In this document: positions 33,211 to 45,239 of the stretch, piece by piece | How positions within the stretch are numbered: the stretch's first letter is position 1 | Layout: the number at the start of each line of letters is the position of its first letter | DNA from: Mesostigma viride | Taxonomy: Eukaryota; Streptophyta; Mesostigmatophyceae; Mesostigmatales; Mesostigmataceae | NCBI GenBank assembly: GCA_009746045.1 | Contig: RPFO01000079.1 | Span: 1,752,112 to 1,816,111 of the forward strand | Length of the DNA stretch: 64,000 bases | Direction of reading: 5' to 3' | Translations under genes and position numbers: made by a program | Notes under the pieces: generated by a model | Seen by the model: only the letters and a program-made list of their open reading frames with translations | What the model was told of the DNA's origin: nothing | Databases searched by the model: none

Positions 33211-33821
33211 TGGTGGTTAGTGATTCCGGTTGTTTTGGATTGGCGGGGTACTCCGCGATGCCTTGGATAGTGCGGGATACTCCACATTGCGAAATTAGTA
33301 AATAGGATTTTAAAATGCAGGTGTGCGTGACGCTTGGGGTTACTACATAAACATTGCACATCATGTCTATGGTTAACTTGTTGATCCGGTGCACATGGAT
33401 GGCTGTCGTGTGGGGCATATGCGAAAGGTTGGCATGCGTGGAAAATTTGAGCATGGAGTGTGCTATGCTCGATGCATGGGTGGCACATGTGGCGTCATAA
33501 TGTGGCATGCGTCATGCATGGCCACATGACATGCACATGGTGTCCAGAGGCATTTGCAATGTTCATTAACATTTAATAGCAATAACACATTGCAATGACC
33601 GACTGCTAATTTGTGCATATGTCGTAGCTCAGTGCACGAACTGCCAAGATGAGCATATGTAAATGCTGGTGAATGCAATTGGTGGTCACCTTCCGCGGAG
33701 CCGCGATCTTGCTATCAGGCTACTATGGCACTAGTTAACAATTATGATAGCAAGCACGGAATTGAAGCCAGCCTGTCAATGAAGTGTTACTGTTCCACAT
33801 GTTGATCATCAAGACGCCTCA
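33211..33821. other. No gene seen
   Basis: Intergenic sequence up to the TA target of the TIR element. Frequent 'catgcatgg' words, no credible coding region. Confidence 0.4.
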
Positions 33822-33823
33822 TA

Positions 33824-36800
33824 CAGGGGTCACCCGCAGTATCGCAACAAGAATCGCAACTACGCAACTTTCCAGGAGGACCAAAAAACAGTTTTGTTGC
33901 GATTCTTGCGAGGACCGATTTGGACGAAAAGTTGCGAAACGGCAAACGCGTGGTATCGCAACTAAAGATACTCTTCGACGTGAAGTATGTCACTCCTTGG
34001 CTGACCGGCGCGAAGAATCAACCGAACTGAAATGAGCGGCGTCAGAAAAATGCTGTAGCCGCAGTCGCGCAACATCTAATGATGCGCACATTATCTCGGG
34101 CTGGTTTTTACTGCGTCTACACGCGTTAATCATCACGGGGGTGACGATGAAAGGCAGCACTTGTTATTAGCTTCTGTATCATTGAAATTTTCGCAACCAG
34201 TAGTTTTCGTATGATGTATTTCGCGTATTTCATCATCGTTCAGGGCCAGGAAAGTCTCGACGCCGTGATGAGATTGCCTTTATGTCATGAGATTGCTAGC
34301 TTTCCGCTAGCCTTCTTTTTGCGGTTTCGGCATGGCGCAGTTTAGTGTACCTGCGGATACCGTCAACAAGGTAAAGTCGTTATATCATTCGGTAAGTAAT
34401 CTCGGACACGTTGTTGAAGGTTTGTGGTGTTAAGTTCGCTAACTTACTACTCCTGTGTACTAGTTTGTGGTTGTGGTTTTGTACAACCGTCGTCGTAAGA
34501 TTTTCATCAGTTTTGTTCATGATTAGCTGCGTCTGTACCTAATTTTCTAGAATGACGATTGATTTAACATCTAAAGGAGTTGTAGATGGTAGCACGATGG
34601 TTTCTATTGCCTAAATTCTTCAGGAAAGATGGTATCATGGCCAGTTTTTTGTCAGCCTTTTGGCTTTGCTAGTAAAGGACGCCTGTGCAGTTGTGCAGTC
34701 CGTGCAACATCTATGGAGGCCCCAGTGCCTTGCTGACGTAGAAAAGAAGTTCGATGCAGTGTTTGTATATTTTCATCCTAGGCATGCAAATGGAGGTCAT
34801 TTCTCATGTTCTGGATGCATGGGTAACACCGCCCCTTGCACCCCCTTGCTACGTGTGCATTTGGGCCTTGGTTTGTGAAGACGTCCAATATTGCATTATC
34901 ACTTAACATTGCATTGTAAGTGTCTTTTTTATCGCACCCGTGCACCCCCCTGAGATTAGTGCTGTATTTAGCACCCATAGGACATATAGGACATTGCAAC
35001 ATGACTAATGACATGACCCCGAAGTAACTCCCTATATGCGTGTGCTTTGGTCCCAGTATGGACACTAGATTGTTATCAGGCTGGTTTCTGGACATTATCA
35101 TGCAAGGTGCAACCAGCCATAATTAGGGGTAGAGTTACACACTGGTCATCCAAGGGCTAAGTGCAGGCCAGCACGCGGTAAAATGGTGACTGTGCATTAA
35201 TATTAAAAAATTAAATTACGACACGCAGACGCTACGCGTTGATCAGGCGTCGCGTGACCGCCATGCGAACATTAATAGTTGTCGCGTATATTACATCCTC
35301 AATGATGTGGAGGCGGAGATGGAATGAGTATCTATAATGTAACCTTGAGTGACAGGGTTGCTGACACCACGGCCCGAATCACTGTTATTACACTTGTACT
35401 GAATTGGGTCACATGCATACCCCCACCGACTTGGGGTTGGTATCCTTTATATATCCTGCCATGGACTGGAATCGTTGTCTCCTTGAATACATGTATAACT
35501 CACATGGGTCAGGGGGCCTGCCCATATTCACCACTATATTAATCCCTAAAAGGTGCTTACACTGTCCTCGGTCGCATTCATGCATGCATTCGCGTATCCA
35601 TGCATGCAATCACTTCCATCCCTGCAAGCATTCACGCATCCATGCATGCAAACACCATCCATCCACGCAAGCATTCACGTATCCATGCATGCAAACACCA
35701 TCCACCCCAAGCATTCACACATTCATGCATGCAAACACCATCCATCCATGCTAGCATTCACGTATCCATGCATGCAAACACCACCCATCCGTGCAAGCAT
35801 TCACGTATCCATGCATGCAAACACCATCCACCCAGGCAAGCATTCACGTATCCATGCATGCAAACACCACCCATCCGTGCAAGCATTCACGCATCCATGC
35901 ATGCAAACACCATCCACCCATGCAAGCATTCACGTATCCATGCATGCAAACACCATCCACCCCAAGCTTTCAGGTATCCATGCATGCAAACACCACCCAT
36001 CCATGCATGCAAACACCATCCACCCATGCAAGCATTCACACATTCATGCATGCAAACACCATCCATCCCTGCAAGCATTTACGTATCCATGCATGCAAAC
36101 ACCACCCATCCCTGCAAGCATTCACGTATCCATGCATGCAAACACCATCCATCCCTGCAAGCATTCACGTATCCACGCATGCAAACACCATCCATCCCTG
36201 CAAGCATTAATGCAATATCGATTCGTGTAATTAGCACCCATCCTGCGAGCATCCATGCAATTACCACCCATCCTGCGAACATTCACGTGCAATCCATGCA
36301 TGCAGACACCGCCATCCATTCGATGCAAGCATTCACGTTTCCATGCAGCCACCCATCCTCGGCCCGCAGCATCATGGTGAACACAGCATTTCCCTTGCCC
36401 GGCCTGCGGCCGGACTGTAACACTGGACTGTCTCACCGCTTTAACAAAGACGGTTCAGGGCGATATATGTAGTCGCCTCAAAGTTGCACCCGCACGGCCA
36501 GCAAATGCTGGGCCGCTGCCATCCCCACTTCACAAACACACCCTCTTTCAGAATCTGTCCAGTATTGTTGCCTAATGCATCCCCGTTCGAAAGAGCGACA
36601 TAATGAAACCACACTGTGAATGAAACAACGCAGTTTTTTAACATGCCACGGCGCCGACTATACCTCAAGACCATAGCTGTGTAATGTCGGCGGGACAATG
36701 ACGGGGTAATGACGCGCAATGACGAGACGATGACGCGCGTGATGATTAGGGAACTGTTTGATAACGAAAGGTTAGTGGTTGTAGACTAATTATAGGTCGT

Positions 36801-37239
36801 TGATTATTCAATGAAGAGGCGGCACACTTTGTTTTTTTTCATTATTGCACTGACTTCCGCGCGATGAATCCCACTGAACTGAACTGAACACCGCGCGGCC
36901 AATCAATCGTCAACGGCGGTAACTATTGCAAGTACATATCGGATCCTGCACGCCGATTGGCGACAATTTATTCCTTCCGGCGCACGTGTACGGCGTACTT
37001 TTGGTATACTTGCCAGGTTTGTTGCGATTCTGTTGCATTGCGGAACTCTAGAATTGGTGGGTTTTCAGTTGCGGAACTAGGTGTTGCGATACTCGAGCAC
37101 GCTCCCATTTTTCATCCAAACATCACTTTTGAAAAGTGAAGGTGCCATGGTGTGCCCATACCTGCCCTTAATCGAAGTGGATGATAAATTTTTTTTTTTT
37201 GAGTTGCGATTCTTGTTGCGATACTGCGGGTGACCCCTG
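33824..37239. mobile_element. DNA transposon with perfect 38-bp TIRs and TA target site, no transposase
   Basis: The termini (33824-33861 and 37202-37239) are exact reverse complements starting CAGGGGTCACCC. Both are flanked by TA (33822-33823 and 37240-37241). The TA duplication is that of the Tc1/mariner superfamily. Extra copies of the subterminal word GTTGCGATTC or its complement occur inside both ends (about 33896, 33953, 37020, 37080), as expected of transposase-binding sites. The 3.4-kb interior has no transposase-like frame and carries a large 43-bp minisatellite. I infer a non-autonomous copy. The superfamily call rests only on the TA site. Confidence 0.8.
35573..36215. repeat. 43-bp minisatellite inside the TIR element
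   Basis: About 14-15 copies of a 43-bp unit that begins GCATTCACGTATCCATGCAT and continues through GCAAACACCATCCATCC. Some copies lack part of the unit. Open frames of His/Ala/Met/Pro composition on both strands are artefacts of the repeat. Confidence 0.92.
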
Positions 37240-37241
37240 TA

Positions 37242-37600
37242 CCTGTGCCATGGTGTCAGTTACATGATTGCTTTTATACCATATTGGAGTCATGAATAGT
37301 GCATTACATAAGAACTGGCTCCAAGTGCGGCACTGGTCCTCAAATCAAGCATTATTTGAGCAGCAAATCAGAAGTTGCAGCTCGCCCACATTTGACGCTA
37401 TATACCCGAGCCGAGATGTAAAACCTGGACGGCAAGTGTATGTGGTGTTGAATGGGGCAATCCATGTGTGGTAAGCATGGGGAACAATCACACATTAATC
37501 CCTTGTTCCTTCTCACATAGTTAGCGTAACAGTTTATGACGAAACAACAAGAAATAAAGCAGAAATAAAGATTCAAGGGTTTATTCAAAATATAAACCCT
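37242..37600. other. No gene seen
   Basis: Short intergenic stretch. It ends in 'ggattttaacatactaaaaa', a word also found (inverted) at the 5' edge of the LINE at 21.5 kb. Confidence 0.4.
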
Positions 37601-37619
37601 GGATTTTAACATACTAAAA

Positions 37620-39143
37620 AAAAACAGCCCGAGAGCAGAACGAAGGCGGTTGAGGATCATGCGCATGAACAACTTTAGTGCGGCGCTCTGGATGCAGACT
37701 CCTCTGTAGTTGGCGGGGTGGTCAGGGGAACCTTTGTTTTTGTACAGCATAATACGGTAGCTGTGCTGCCAGTGACTCAGGAATCGGCGGCGCGTCGGCA
37801 AGCAGGATCCGGTTGCAGACGTCAAGCAGGAACCCCGTGAGCGCCGTCAGCTTAATCACCGGGGCTGGGAGCTGGTCAGGTCCAACGGCGGCATAGAAGC
37901 GGAGTTGCTTGGCGGCGGTGCTCTGACAGCTCGAGCTCGGTGAACGGCGGGAGCTGGTTGGGGTCGGCCAGGGGTTCCGTCAGGGCTGGGTACGTGTAGT
38001 CCTGCTCAGCGGCGGGCGGCGTGGGCGGCGCAGGGACGTCCGCAGGCGCTACTGCCAGGCGTGCGGCCGCCAGAGGGCCAAGCGGCGGAGGCGGCGGGGG
38101 GGCGCCGAGCAGCCGGGACTGGGAGGAATACCACTTGTCGAGCTGCTGCTGCGGTGAGCCAGAGAGCGTCCGCGGCGCCGGCTGCGCGCCGCCGGCGGGC
38201 CGTTGGGCGTGACGCAGGCGGGTCCAGGCGTACTTGCCGTGCTGGTCCTTGAGGTGGGCGAAGTACTCGCGGACATGAAGGTCCTCCTGCTCCTTGGTCG
38301 CCTGCGGCGGGCGGATGGCCGAGTGGTAATCGGCTTTGAGGCGGGCGTAGCGGCGGGGTCGCTGTTGTCGCGCAGGGCTTGCCGGGCCTGGATGACGGCG
38401 GGGAGCCGGTGCAGGCTGGTGAAGCGGGGCGGGCGGCGGGGGGGAAGCAGGGCCCCGGCCGCGGGCATGCAGCTTGTCAGCGAGGTGCCGAAGGGCCGAT
38501 GCCGGGCCGGCAGCGAACAGCTGGGCATGGCTGGCCGGGATGTCCAGCGCGTCGACGAACGCCTCTGCCGCGCGCTTGTGGGCGCGTTTTTCAGGGAAGT
38601 CCTCCAGAGCGTCGTCAGATTTCTCAAGCAACTGGAGTGTGCGCAAATCAGGTGGTGCCACGTGCTTACGAAAGGGCGAGGGGAATCGCAGGCGGATGCG
38701 GGCGGTGACGATGCGATGATCGGAGCGCACCAGGGGGATCACATGCGAGCGAGCAGCTAGTACAGATCCTTGATGACGCTTGCGCATTACAACATAGTCA
38801 ATGCAGCGTTCAGTGCCAGTTGGCGAGGTGTGTGTGACCAAAGCATCTGGACTATGTGGAAAGCGGGTGTTGGCAGTGACCAAATCTCATGTCGTAAGCA
38901 AATCAGCAAAAAGTTCAGTGTTGGCATTGGAGACCGTACCGTTGGGGGCGTGCTGACATCCGCCAGTACCCGGTGGTAGCGTGGCGTTGGCGTCCAGCAG
39001 CAGAGAGAGGTAGTTGCGACCAGGGATGCCGTTCGCCAGGACCTAGATAGCTTACACCATCCATTCCATCCCATGTTCCCCTCCCAGTGACTGAGGACTT
39101 ATGCTCACGTGACGCAGTCACTTGTCTATTAATTAATTAATTC
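37620..39143. mobile_element. LINE insertion with inverted 5' segment (twin-priming structure)
   Basis: Positions 37620 to about 39042 read on the - strand as the middle of a LINE. The order is endonuclease C-terminus (C-I-D-Y-V-V-M-R, then V-R-S-D-H-R-I-V-T-A-R-I), a long linker, and reverse transcriptase fingers (Y-K-N-K-G-S-P-D-H-P-A-N-Y-R-G-V-C-I-Q). From about 39043 to 39143 the + strand carries the LINE 3' UTR and its (TTAA)n tail, matching the inverse of 20016-20095. Opposite orientation of the 5' and 3' parts is the known product of twin priming. The palm domain of reverse transcriptase is missing and there are frame changes. Confidence 0.8.
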
Positions 39144-40140
39144 AGCCCGTTGAGCAGCTACGTGAAAAGCGTGCATTTGTTTCCCGTGCATATCGTGCCG
39201 GGCAGGGGGCTGAATGGTATTCTATACGCTTTGGCTAGATCTTTCGCAGTCCCATGCACAGTCTAGGGACGCGACAAGGAACCTTAAACTGTGTTCTGAG
39301 GTACTGCAGGCTTAGTCTTGGACTACTATTGGATGCAGATGCAATAATCACTGTGTGGACTGTACTCTGTGGTCACTGTGCCTGTATAGCAGACCTGCTG
39401 CATGTATAGGATCTGGACGCTGTACAGACTAGTTTAACCATATACAGGGGTGTTAATCCTGAGCATATCAGCCGAGGCTGCTCACGCCTGGCATAGCACA
39501 GTGAACAAGTATATAAAGAATAGGCCAGTGCAAACTGGTCATCTTGCGAGACCGCCTCATGTGTGTTGCCTTAATAAATTAGTTAATTTGCACATTATTA
39601 ATGAGGATTTGTACGCTGATTTGCCCTATGTTTCCCACATTATTGGGGGGGCCCACAATCAATCTACAATACCCATGCCAAATTTTATTACTTGAGGAGA
39701 CGCCATTTCAACAAATACATGACAATTGATGCTCATTGTGAATGCGTTTCCACATGAAATCATTACCATTTCATGCAATTTGGTCACTGGTGCGCTTTCC
39801 GCGTGCACTTTTCATTACTAGATTGCTTAAATTTATTAAAATTTATTAACATTTATTAAAATTTATTCAAGTCGGGGTAAAATTGGCTGTTTTTGTCATA
39901 GTGTCATGCACTCGGAGGGTAAGCAAGTGAGACAAGTTGTAGATTATTTACAATTGCACAACCCTCTCCACGACCCCGCTAGTTCTATTTATAGAACGAA
40001 TTATAATTATTGCCAAAATTGTGCACAAGCCTGTGCACAACCCAACCAGTAATTCCCACTTGAACTTTGAATATTCAAGTGAATGCTCTGGAGACAGATG
40101 TACAGATCGATCTTTACAAATGTACACGAGTTCAGATCAA
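39144..40140. other. Intergenic; small LINE relic on + strand at about 39590-39649
   Basis: A 60-bp stretch encodes L-H-I-I-N-E-D-L-Y-A-D-L-P-Y-V-S-H-I-I, matching the C-terminal LINE segment near 20480-20530. The remainder is AT-rich with repeated 'aaaatttatta' words at 39825-39875. No gene. Confidence 0.6.
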
Positions 40141-40145
40141 GCTAT

Positions 40146-40954
40146 CTAACTACCTACTAACAGGCGTTTCTTTACACCCCGTCCGCTGGGCTTCTTTACA
40201 CCCCCCTCCCGCACATCTGCGCCAGCCTTCCCTTGAGGTTTTCGTTTGCCCTGCCCTGCGGCTTGGTCTCCCCCCTTCTCTTGGAGTCGTGGGGAAGATC
40301 TGGTCGCTGGGGAAGATCTGGTCGCCAGGTACCCCTTGTCCATCCACCACTCCAAATACGTTCCCTCAGGTGGCTTGAAACAGTTCCGCATCTCGTCTTG
40401 TTGTACCTTGAAAATTGCCGCGGGCATCGTCCCCTGCTCCCCATTAATCCAGATTCCCTTTTCGTCACACCCTTCTGCCCAAAATTTAACGTACCACACG
40501 CCCGTTTTATCCACCTTTCGAACGACTCCATGCACCAGGAACGTGTCGACGTGGAAATCAGGCATGTGTGCCAGCTTCATTGGGTCTGCATTGAGTTTAG
40601 CCACCGAATCAGCAGCCCACGTGGGCTTCCACAACGTATCAAGGCGCTGGGATTGGTTCTTCCGATACTGGCAAAATTCACCGCCGTGCTTGCACAATAC
40701 CGAAACCGGACATCCAACAGGCGAGCGGGGCACGACCCGTTTCCCCCCCCCCCACCTTCCAGATTCTCCATCCACGTCTGCCAACTTGGTGGTGGCACTT
40801 TCTTGTCTAGTGGCTTGGGCTGGGTTGCGGTAACTGTGACACGTCTTTGTGGCGCTTCCTCCTCAGGTTCCGATTCTTCCGATTCTTCCGAATCTTCCTC
40901 AAACCCTTTGGGTGGGCCGCCATGCGCGTCATCCTTTGGCGGCTCCTCTTCAGA
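40146..40954 (-). CDS. Last mapped exon of the large intron-rich gene
   Basis: Begins after an intron whose donor is GTAAGT at 41081. The canonical CCCACAG acceptor at 40963 would put the frame off by one, while an AG at 40956-40955 keeps the frame of S-E-E-E-P-P-K-D-D. The exon opens with an acidic stretch (E-E-D-S-E-E-S-E-E-S-E-P-E-E-E), then P-S-W-Q-T-W-M-E-N-L-E. A run of eleven G (40743-40753) breaks the frame. Beyond it the reading continues C-P-V-S-V-L-C-K-H-G-G-E-F-C-Q-Y-R-K, F-L-V-H-G-V-V-R-K, W-Y-V-K-F-W-A-E-G, and ends in a basic Lys/Arg-rich tail consistent with nuclear location. No family recognised. Confidence 0.65.
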
Positions 40955-41081
40955 CTCGTCACCTGTGGGTGGGACAAGCAATGACGAGCGGCGCAATTAG
41001 TTATCATTACAATCGCAAATCAAACTTGGGAATATGCAAACATCATAATTTAACCGACCATATTCACTCAGATTAACTTAC

Positions 41082-43374
41082 CCTTTGACAGATGACTAGC
41101 CGTTGCTCTTGATCGAACGTGCCCGCCAGGCGAAAGGAGCTTTTTGCAGTAGTCGACGGCACGCCCCAACATCCCCCCCCAGACGCCCCCGAATTCCCCT
41201 TCGAGCCTCCCTCCCCTCCCCCCCCTCCTTCCCCCCTTCCCCCGATGCGCCGGTCGACCCGCCCCCCTCTCCGCCCTTCTCTCCGCCCCCCTCTCCGCCC
41301 TTTGACCCGCCCCCCTCTCCGCCCTTCGACCCGCCCCCCTCTCCGTCCTTCGACCCCCCCCCTCTCCGCCCTTCGACCCCCCCCCTCTCCGCCCTTCGAC
41401 CCGCCCCCCTCTCCGTCCTTCGACCCCCCCCCTCTCCGCCCTTCGACCCGCCCCCCTCTCCGCCCTTTGACCCGCCCCCCTCTCCGTCCTTCGACCCCCC
41501 CCCTCTCCGCCCTTCGACCCGCCCCCCTCTCCGCCCTTCGAACCCCCCCCTCTCCGTCCTTCGACCCGCCCCCCTTATCACCACCCTCATTCCCGCCCCC
41601 CTCATCATCGCCGGCACCATCATCACCAACCTCCTCCCCATCATCACCCCCATGTGACCCGACATCCTCATCATCCCCCATTGAGACGTCTTCGGCCGAG
41701 GGGGTCTCCGAGGCGGCGCGCTTCCGGCGTTTCTTTTTGGTGCCAGCGCCTGCCGTCTCCAGCGGACGCTTCTGGGCTGCACCCGCAATTTCCTTGCCCG
41801 AACGGCCGTTGGGATTGGAAATATCCTCCCCCTCAGGCCGCTTCCCAAGTACCTTCAGAAGGACCTTAAACCCATCCACCTGCTCCTTTGACCCAATGAA
41901 GATCACGGGTGGGTTGAAGAATCCCGTGAAATCGCCTAGGTACGACGACCAGGCGTCCTTCACACCATTGAAATCTCCACAATCCTTCGCCGCCTTCCAG
42001 TCCCTTTTCTCCACCCACGCACCCGTTCGACCCTTCAACAATTCCTCATCATTCCACAGCTTCGCGTGGTGTTCCAAATTCAGCAGCCATATCCCATTCT
42101 TGATATCCGGCTGGTTCACCCCCCCTTCCTCTTCACAACAAATTCGAACCCCTCCATTGCATTAAGTACCACTTGAGCCAACCGTGTCGGCCCATCGCTT
42201 TTCTCCCACGCGAAAGTCTTCATCATGAACTCACAGGTCGTTTCCCCGTCAGACCCGTAAATTTTCTTAGAAATCCACGGGCCCTGCTGCTCGATTTCGG
42301 ATGCCAGCTCCTCCGACCCAAACTTCCGCGGGGGTTCCCGCTTCTCCCCCACCTTTTTTTGGCGACCCGACTGGACGTCCTCTGCCTCGGCATGTTCGGC
42401 TTGGCCTTCCTCCGGCACAGCCCCCGTCACCACCACAGCCCCCGCCACAGGCTGTACGGGTTGGGGCACCACAGCCTGTTCGGTTGGGGGTTCGGGCGCA
42501 ATCAGGACCCACCATTTCGTTTCCTCCTTGTGGGTCGTCCCAAAATCCGTCCTCTCCAGCAGTGCAAGTGGGAAGGTGGAATCGTCCCTCCCCGTTGGCC
42601 TGATAACCGCCCTTAGTCTCTTGGCAGCTACAGCGACCGTATCGGCCACCCTCTGAAGGGCGCTGTCGGATTCCGAAGGCTGCATCGGCAACCAGCCGAG
42701 GTCGCGTGGTTCGGGGTATTTCCCCAAATCGCGGTTGTAGATCATGAAAAGCTGGACCATCACCTCGCAGAAGATCTTGGCCATGTATGTCAGGTCATAC
42801 AAGCACTGAGGAGGAACGTGTTTGGCCTTCACGGTTGCCATGATAGACGGCCAGAATCGAAAGCGGGCTAGACTCCTCCACCCTTCCTGTTTGATCCCCC
42901 CCCCTTCCTCATCACCCTTCCCTCCCCGTCCAGCTTGTCCGCTGCCACGATGTCCAGAAACTCTGCAAGCTCCTTGGCCAGCTTGTCCTCAATCGGCATT
43001 CCACATCTACTGTCGTCGTTCGGAGCGACCGTTTCATCCTTCACAGCCGAGATGAAGTCGTAGACTTGGGTTTTCTCCGATTCGGACAACCCACCCTCGT
43101 TCAATCGCCCTCCAACCCGCTCCTCACCACCCTCCTCCCCCTCCCCGTCCTTCCTTGCCTTCTCAGTGCTGCTTGAAACCCCATGAATCAAATTCCATAT
43201 TTCTTTCTGGTCCTGAAGGGGCACCTCCGGCTTATCCCAGGATTCCTCCATGTGCGTCTTGAAATAGTTGTGCACTTCCAGCAGCGCCGTCCCCCTCGAC
43301 TTTTTGGAAACGGCCTCGTCTTCTGCATTCAGCCCCCCTCCGATCAGGGCAACCCTCCGATGCGCCTCTCTCCC
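41082..43374 (-). CDS. Central exon(s) of the large intron-rich gene, two homopolymer frameshifts
   Basis: The acceptor CATGCAG at 43375 gives a phase-0 start G-R-E-A-H-R-R-V-A-L; the donor GTAAGT at 41081 ends in phase 0 after ...Q-R-L-V-I-C-Q-R. Frames change at a G9 run (42896-42904) and a G7 run (42120-42126). Joining across both gives continuous protein-like sequence, so these are probably sequencing indels. Segments in order: a charged domain with A-L-L-E-V-H-N-Y-F-K-T-H-M; M-A-T-V-K-A-K-H-V-P-P-Q-C-L-Y-D-L; a Pro/Val linker; F-V-V-K-R-K then N-Q-P-D-I-K-N-G-I-W-L-L-N-L; a basic K-K-K-R-R-K-R nuclear signal; an acidic patch; and a Gly/Arg/Glu minisatellite-encoded region (41260-41575). 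Function unknown. Confidence 0.7.
41260..41575 (-). repeat. Purine-rich coding minisatellite
   Basis: About 14 copies of a roughly 22-bp unit close to GGCGGAGAGGGGGGCGGGTC (read on the - strand) lie inside the exon. In the coding frame they give R-R-A-E-R-G-G and E-G-R-R-G-G words. The unit length is not a multiple of three, so the encoded repeat drifts between registers. The complementary strand gives a long false Pro-rich frame. Confidence 0.85.
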
Positions 43375-44082
43375 CTGCATGCATGAAATGTGAATCAGTG
43401 TTTGAGACAAAAAACGGTCATACAACACACGACCTGACATTTTGTCCTTACACTTTGGAAGATCGGCCGTTCCCGAACAAAAATCACACCCTAATTTCCA
43501 GTTTCCAACGGCCGTTGGCGCAAGAAAAATCACACCCTAATTTCCAGGTTCCAACGGCCGTTGGCGCAAGAAAAATGTCGACCGAATTTCCAGGTTCCAA
43601 CGGCCGTTGGCGCAAGAAAAGTATCAACCAAATTTCCAGGTTCCAACGGCCGTTGGCGAAAGAAAAATCACACACTAATTTCCAGGTTCCAACGGCCGTT
43701 GGCGCGAGAAAAATGACACCCTAATTTCCAGGTTCCAACGGCCGTTGGCGCAAGAAAAATCACACACTAATTTCCAGGTTCCAACGGCCGTTGGCGCAAG
43801 AAAAATCACACCCTAATATCCAGGTTCCAACGGCCGTTGGCGCAAGAAAAATCACACCCTAATTTCCAGGTTCCAACGGCCGTTGGCGCAAGAAAAATGT
43901 CGACCGAATTTCCAGGTTCCAACGGCCGTTGGCGCAAGAAAAATATCAACAAAATTTCCAGGTTCCAACGGCCGTTGGCGAAAGAAAAATCACACACTAA
44001 TTTCCAGGTTCCAACGGCCGTTGGCGAACAAAAATCACATCTAGTGCCTACAACGTTCCCACACCCGATCCGTTATATTTAC
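43375..44082 (-). repeat. Intron filled by array of a ~47-bp unit centred on CCAACGGCCGTTGG
   Basis: Between the donor GTAAAT (44082) and the acceptor CATGCAG (43375) lies a 708-bp intron. From 43484 to 44040 it holds about 12 copies of a 45-48-bp unit: 'aatttccaggtt', then the perfect 14-bp palindrome CCAACGGCCGTTGG, then 'cgcaagaaaaatcacaccct'. Copies differ at a few sites such as 'gtcgaccg' and 'tatcaac'. The array resembles a CRISPR only superficially, because the intervening segments are themselves repeated. Confidence 0.85.
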
Positions 44083-45204
44083 CTTTTGCGTCCGCATGTC
44101 CTTCATGGGCGGGATCAGTGCTTCCCCCTCCACCTCCCAGCCCTTGAGCACGTCCAGATTGGTGTACATGAACTTGTCCGCGTCCCTCACCAACCCCCTC
44201 CACAAATCAAACGCCTCCTCGGTTGTCTCCACGTACTTGCCCTTTTGTTTACCGGCAATCTCGCCAGCTATCGCAGTCCTCACTTGCTCGTCTGAGCCCT
44301 CAAAAATCACGGACTTCAACATCTGCGTGTAGTGGTTGCCGTCCAGCACGGCAAACTGCGCAAACACGAAAGGCTTGTCGTACGCGAGCATGTAGCCCAA
44401 CGCGGTGTTCGTGAGCTCAAGTACTGCCTCACGGTCAGATGCATCTGACCACTCGGACGTATTCAAGTCCATGGTGATCAAATCCTGCGAGCACGCGGCC
44501 GCCATATCCTTCTTGGAGTGCGTCCGGAGAATGGCCCTCCCTTCCTCGGCCGTTGGCGAACGAAAGTATCCGAACCTCTGCACGGCACGGTCACTGTCCT
44601 CCCCCGTCAGTTTTTTAATTTTGTCAGAAAACCCTGGATTCTCTTCCAGCCAGGCATTGTAAGAATCGGGCTCCTGGTCTGCCAGCACCTGCCACGCAAA
44701 CCGGAAGATCAGCACGGCACATTTTGCCTTCGTCAGACTTGTGCCGGCCCCCACGAACCACGGCGCGAGCCCCTTACAATTCCGCACCGTCACCGTCCGA
44801 TGCCTCATTAGTTCCGGGAGTTGGCACAAGTTGTCCGTAAAGACCCGTACTTGAGTCGCAATCGCGGACCCCCCCACGATGTCGACATCGTCTGGCACTA
44901 GACGAAACTTCTGCCGCAGATGAAACGCCGCCTGTATGCTGTCAGTTAGGTTCTTGTCGTGCACATGAGAGGATGGCGCTGGCTCCCAGGAGTCCAAAAT
45001 GCTGGGCTTCGCATTTCCAGCACGTGTCGTCAGCAGCCCCTTCCTCTCAAAGGTCTTCACAATCCCCGACCATAAGTCGGTGCCCGGAGCTCGTTGGCGC
45101 CAGTCCTCAAAAAATGTTGTGAGATGCCTTTCCGCCACCCCATGTTCAATCTTGTAAGCCCACCTCCTCCGCTCTTCCTCCGTTCTCTGCCTTGACGGAC
45201 GCCC
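44083..45204 (-). CDS. Exon B of the large intron-rich gene (374 codons, phase 0-0)
   Basis: The acceptor TGATCAG at 45205 and the donor AAG-GTAAAT at 44083/44082 delimit exactly 374 codons, uninterrupted. The sequence opens G-R-P-S-R-Q-R-T-E-E-E-R-R-R-W-A-Y-K and continues with mixed charged/hydrophobic composition typical of a folded domain: F-H-L-R-Q-K-F-R-L-V-P-D-D, C-A-V-L-I-F-R-F-A-W-Q-V-L, T-A-L-G-Y-M-L-A-Y-D-K-P-F-V-F. It ends K-D-M-R-T-Q-K. I recognise no known fold or motif. A CGGCCGTTGG core identical to the intronic palindrome half occurs inside the exon near 44549, encoding part of S-P-T-A-E-E. Confidence 0.8.
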
Positions 45205-45239
45205 CTGATCACATGCAAAAAACATACAGATAGCCGGAA

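Noticed and set aside
35553-36472. 225- and 290-codon His/Ala/Met/Pro frames
   Set aside because: They are generated by the 43-bp minisatellite and read through in several frames.
41103-42165. 348-codon Pro-rich + strand frame
   Set aside because: Antisense to the Gly/Arg/Glu minisatellite exon of the large gene; the - strand has splice sites and better composition.
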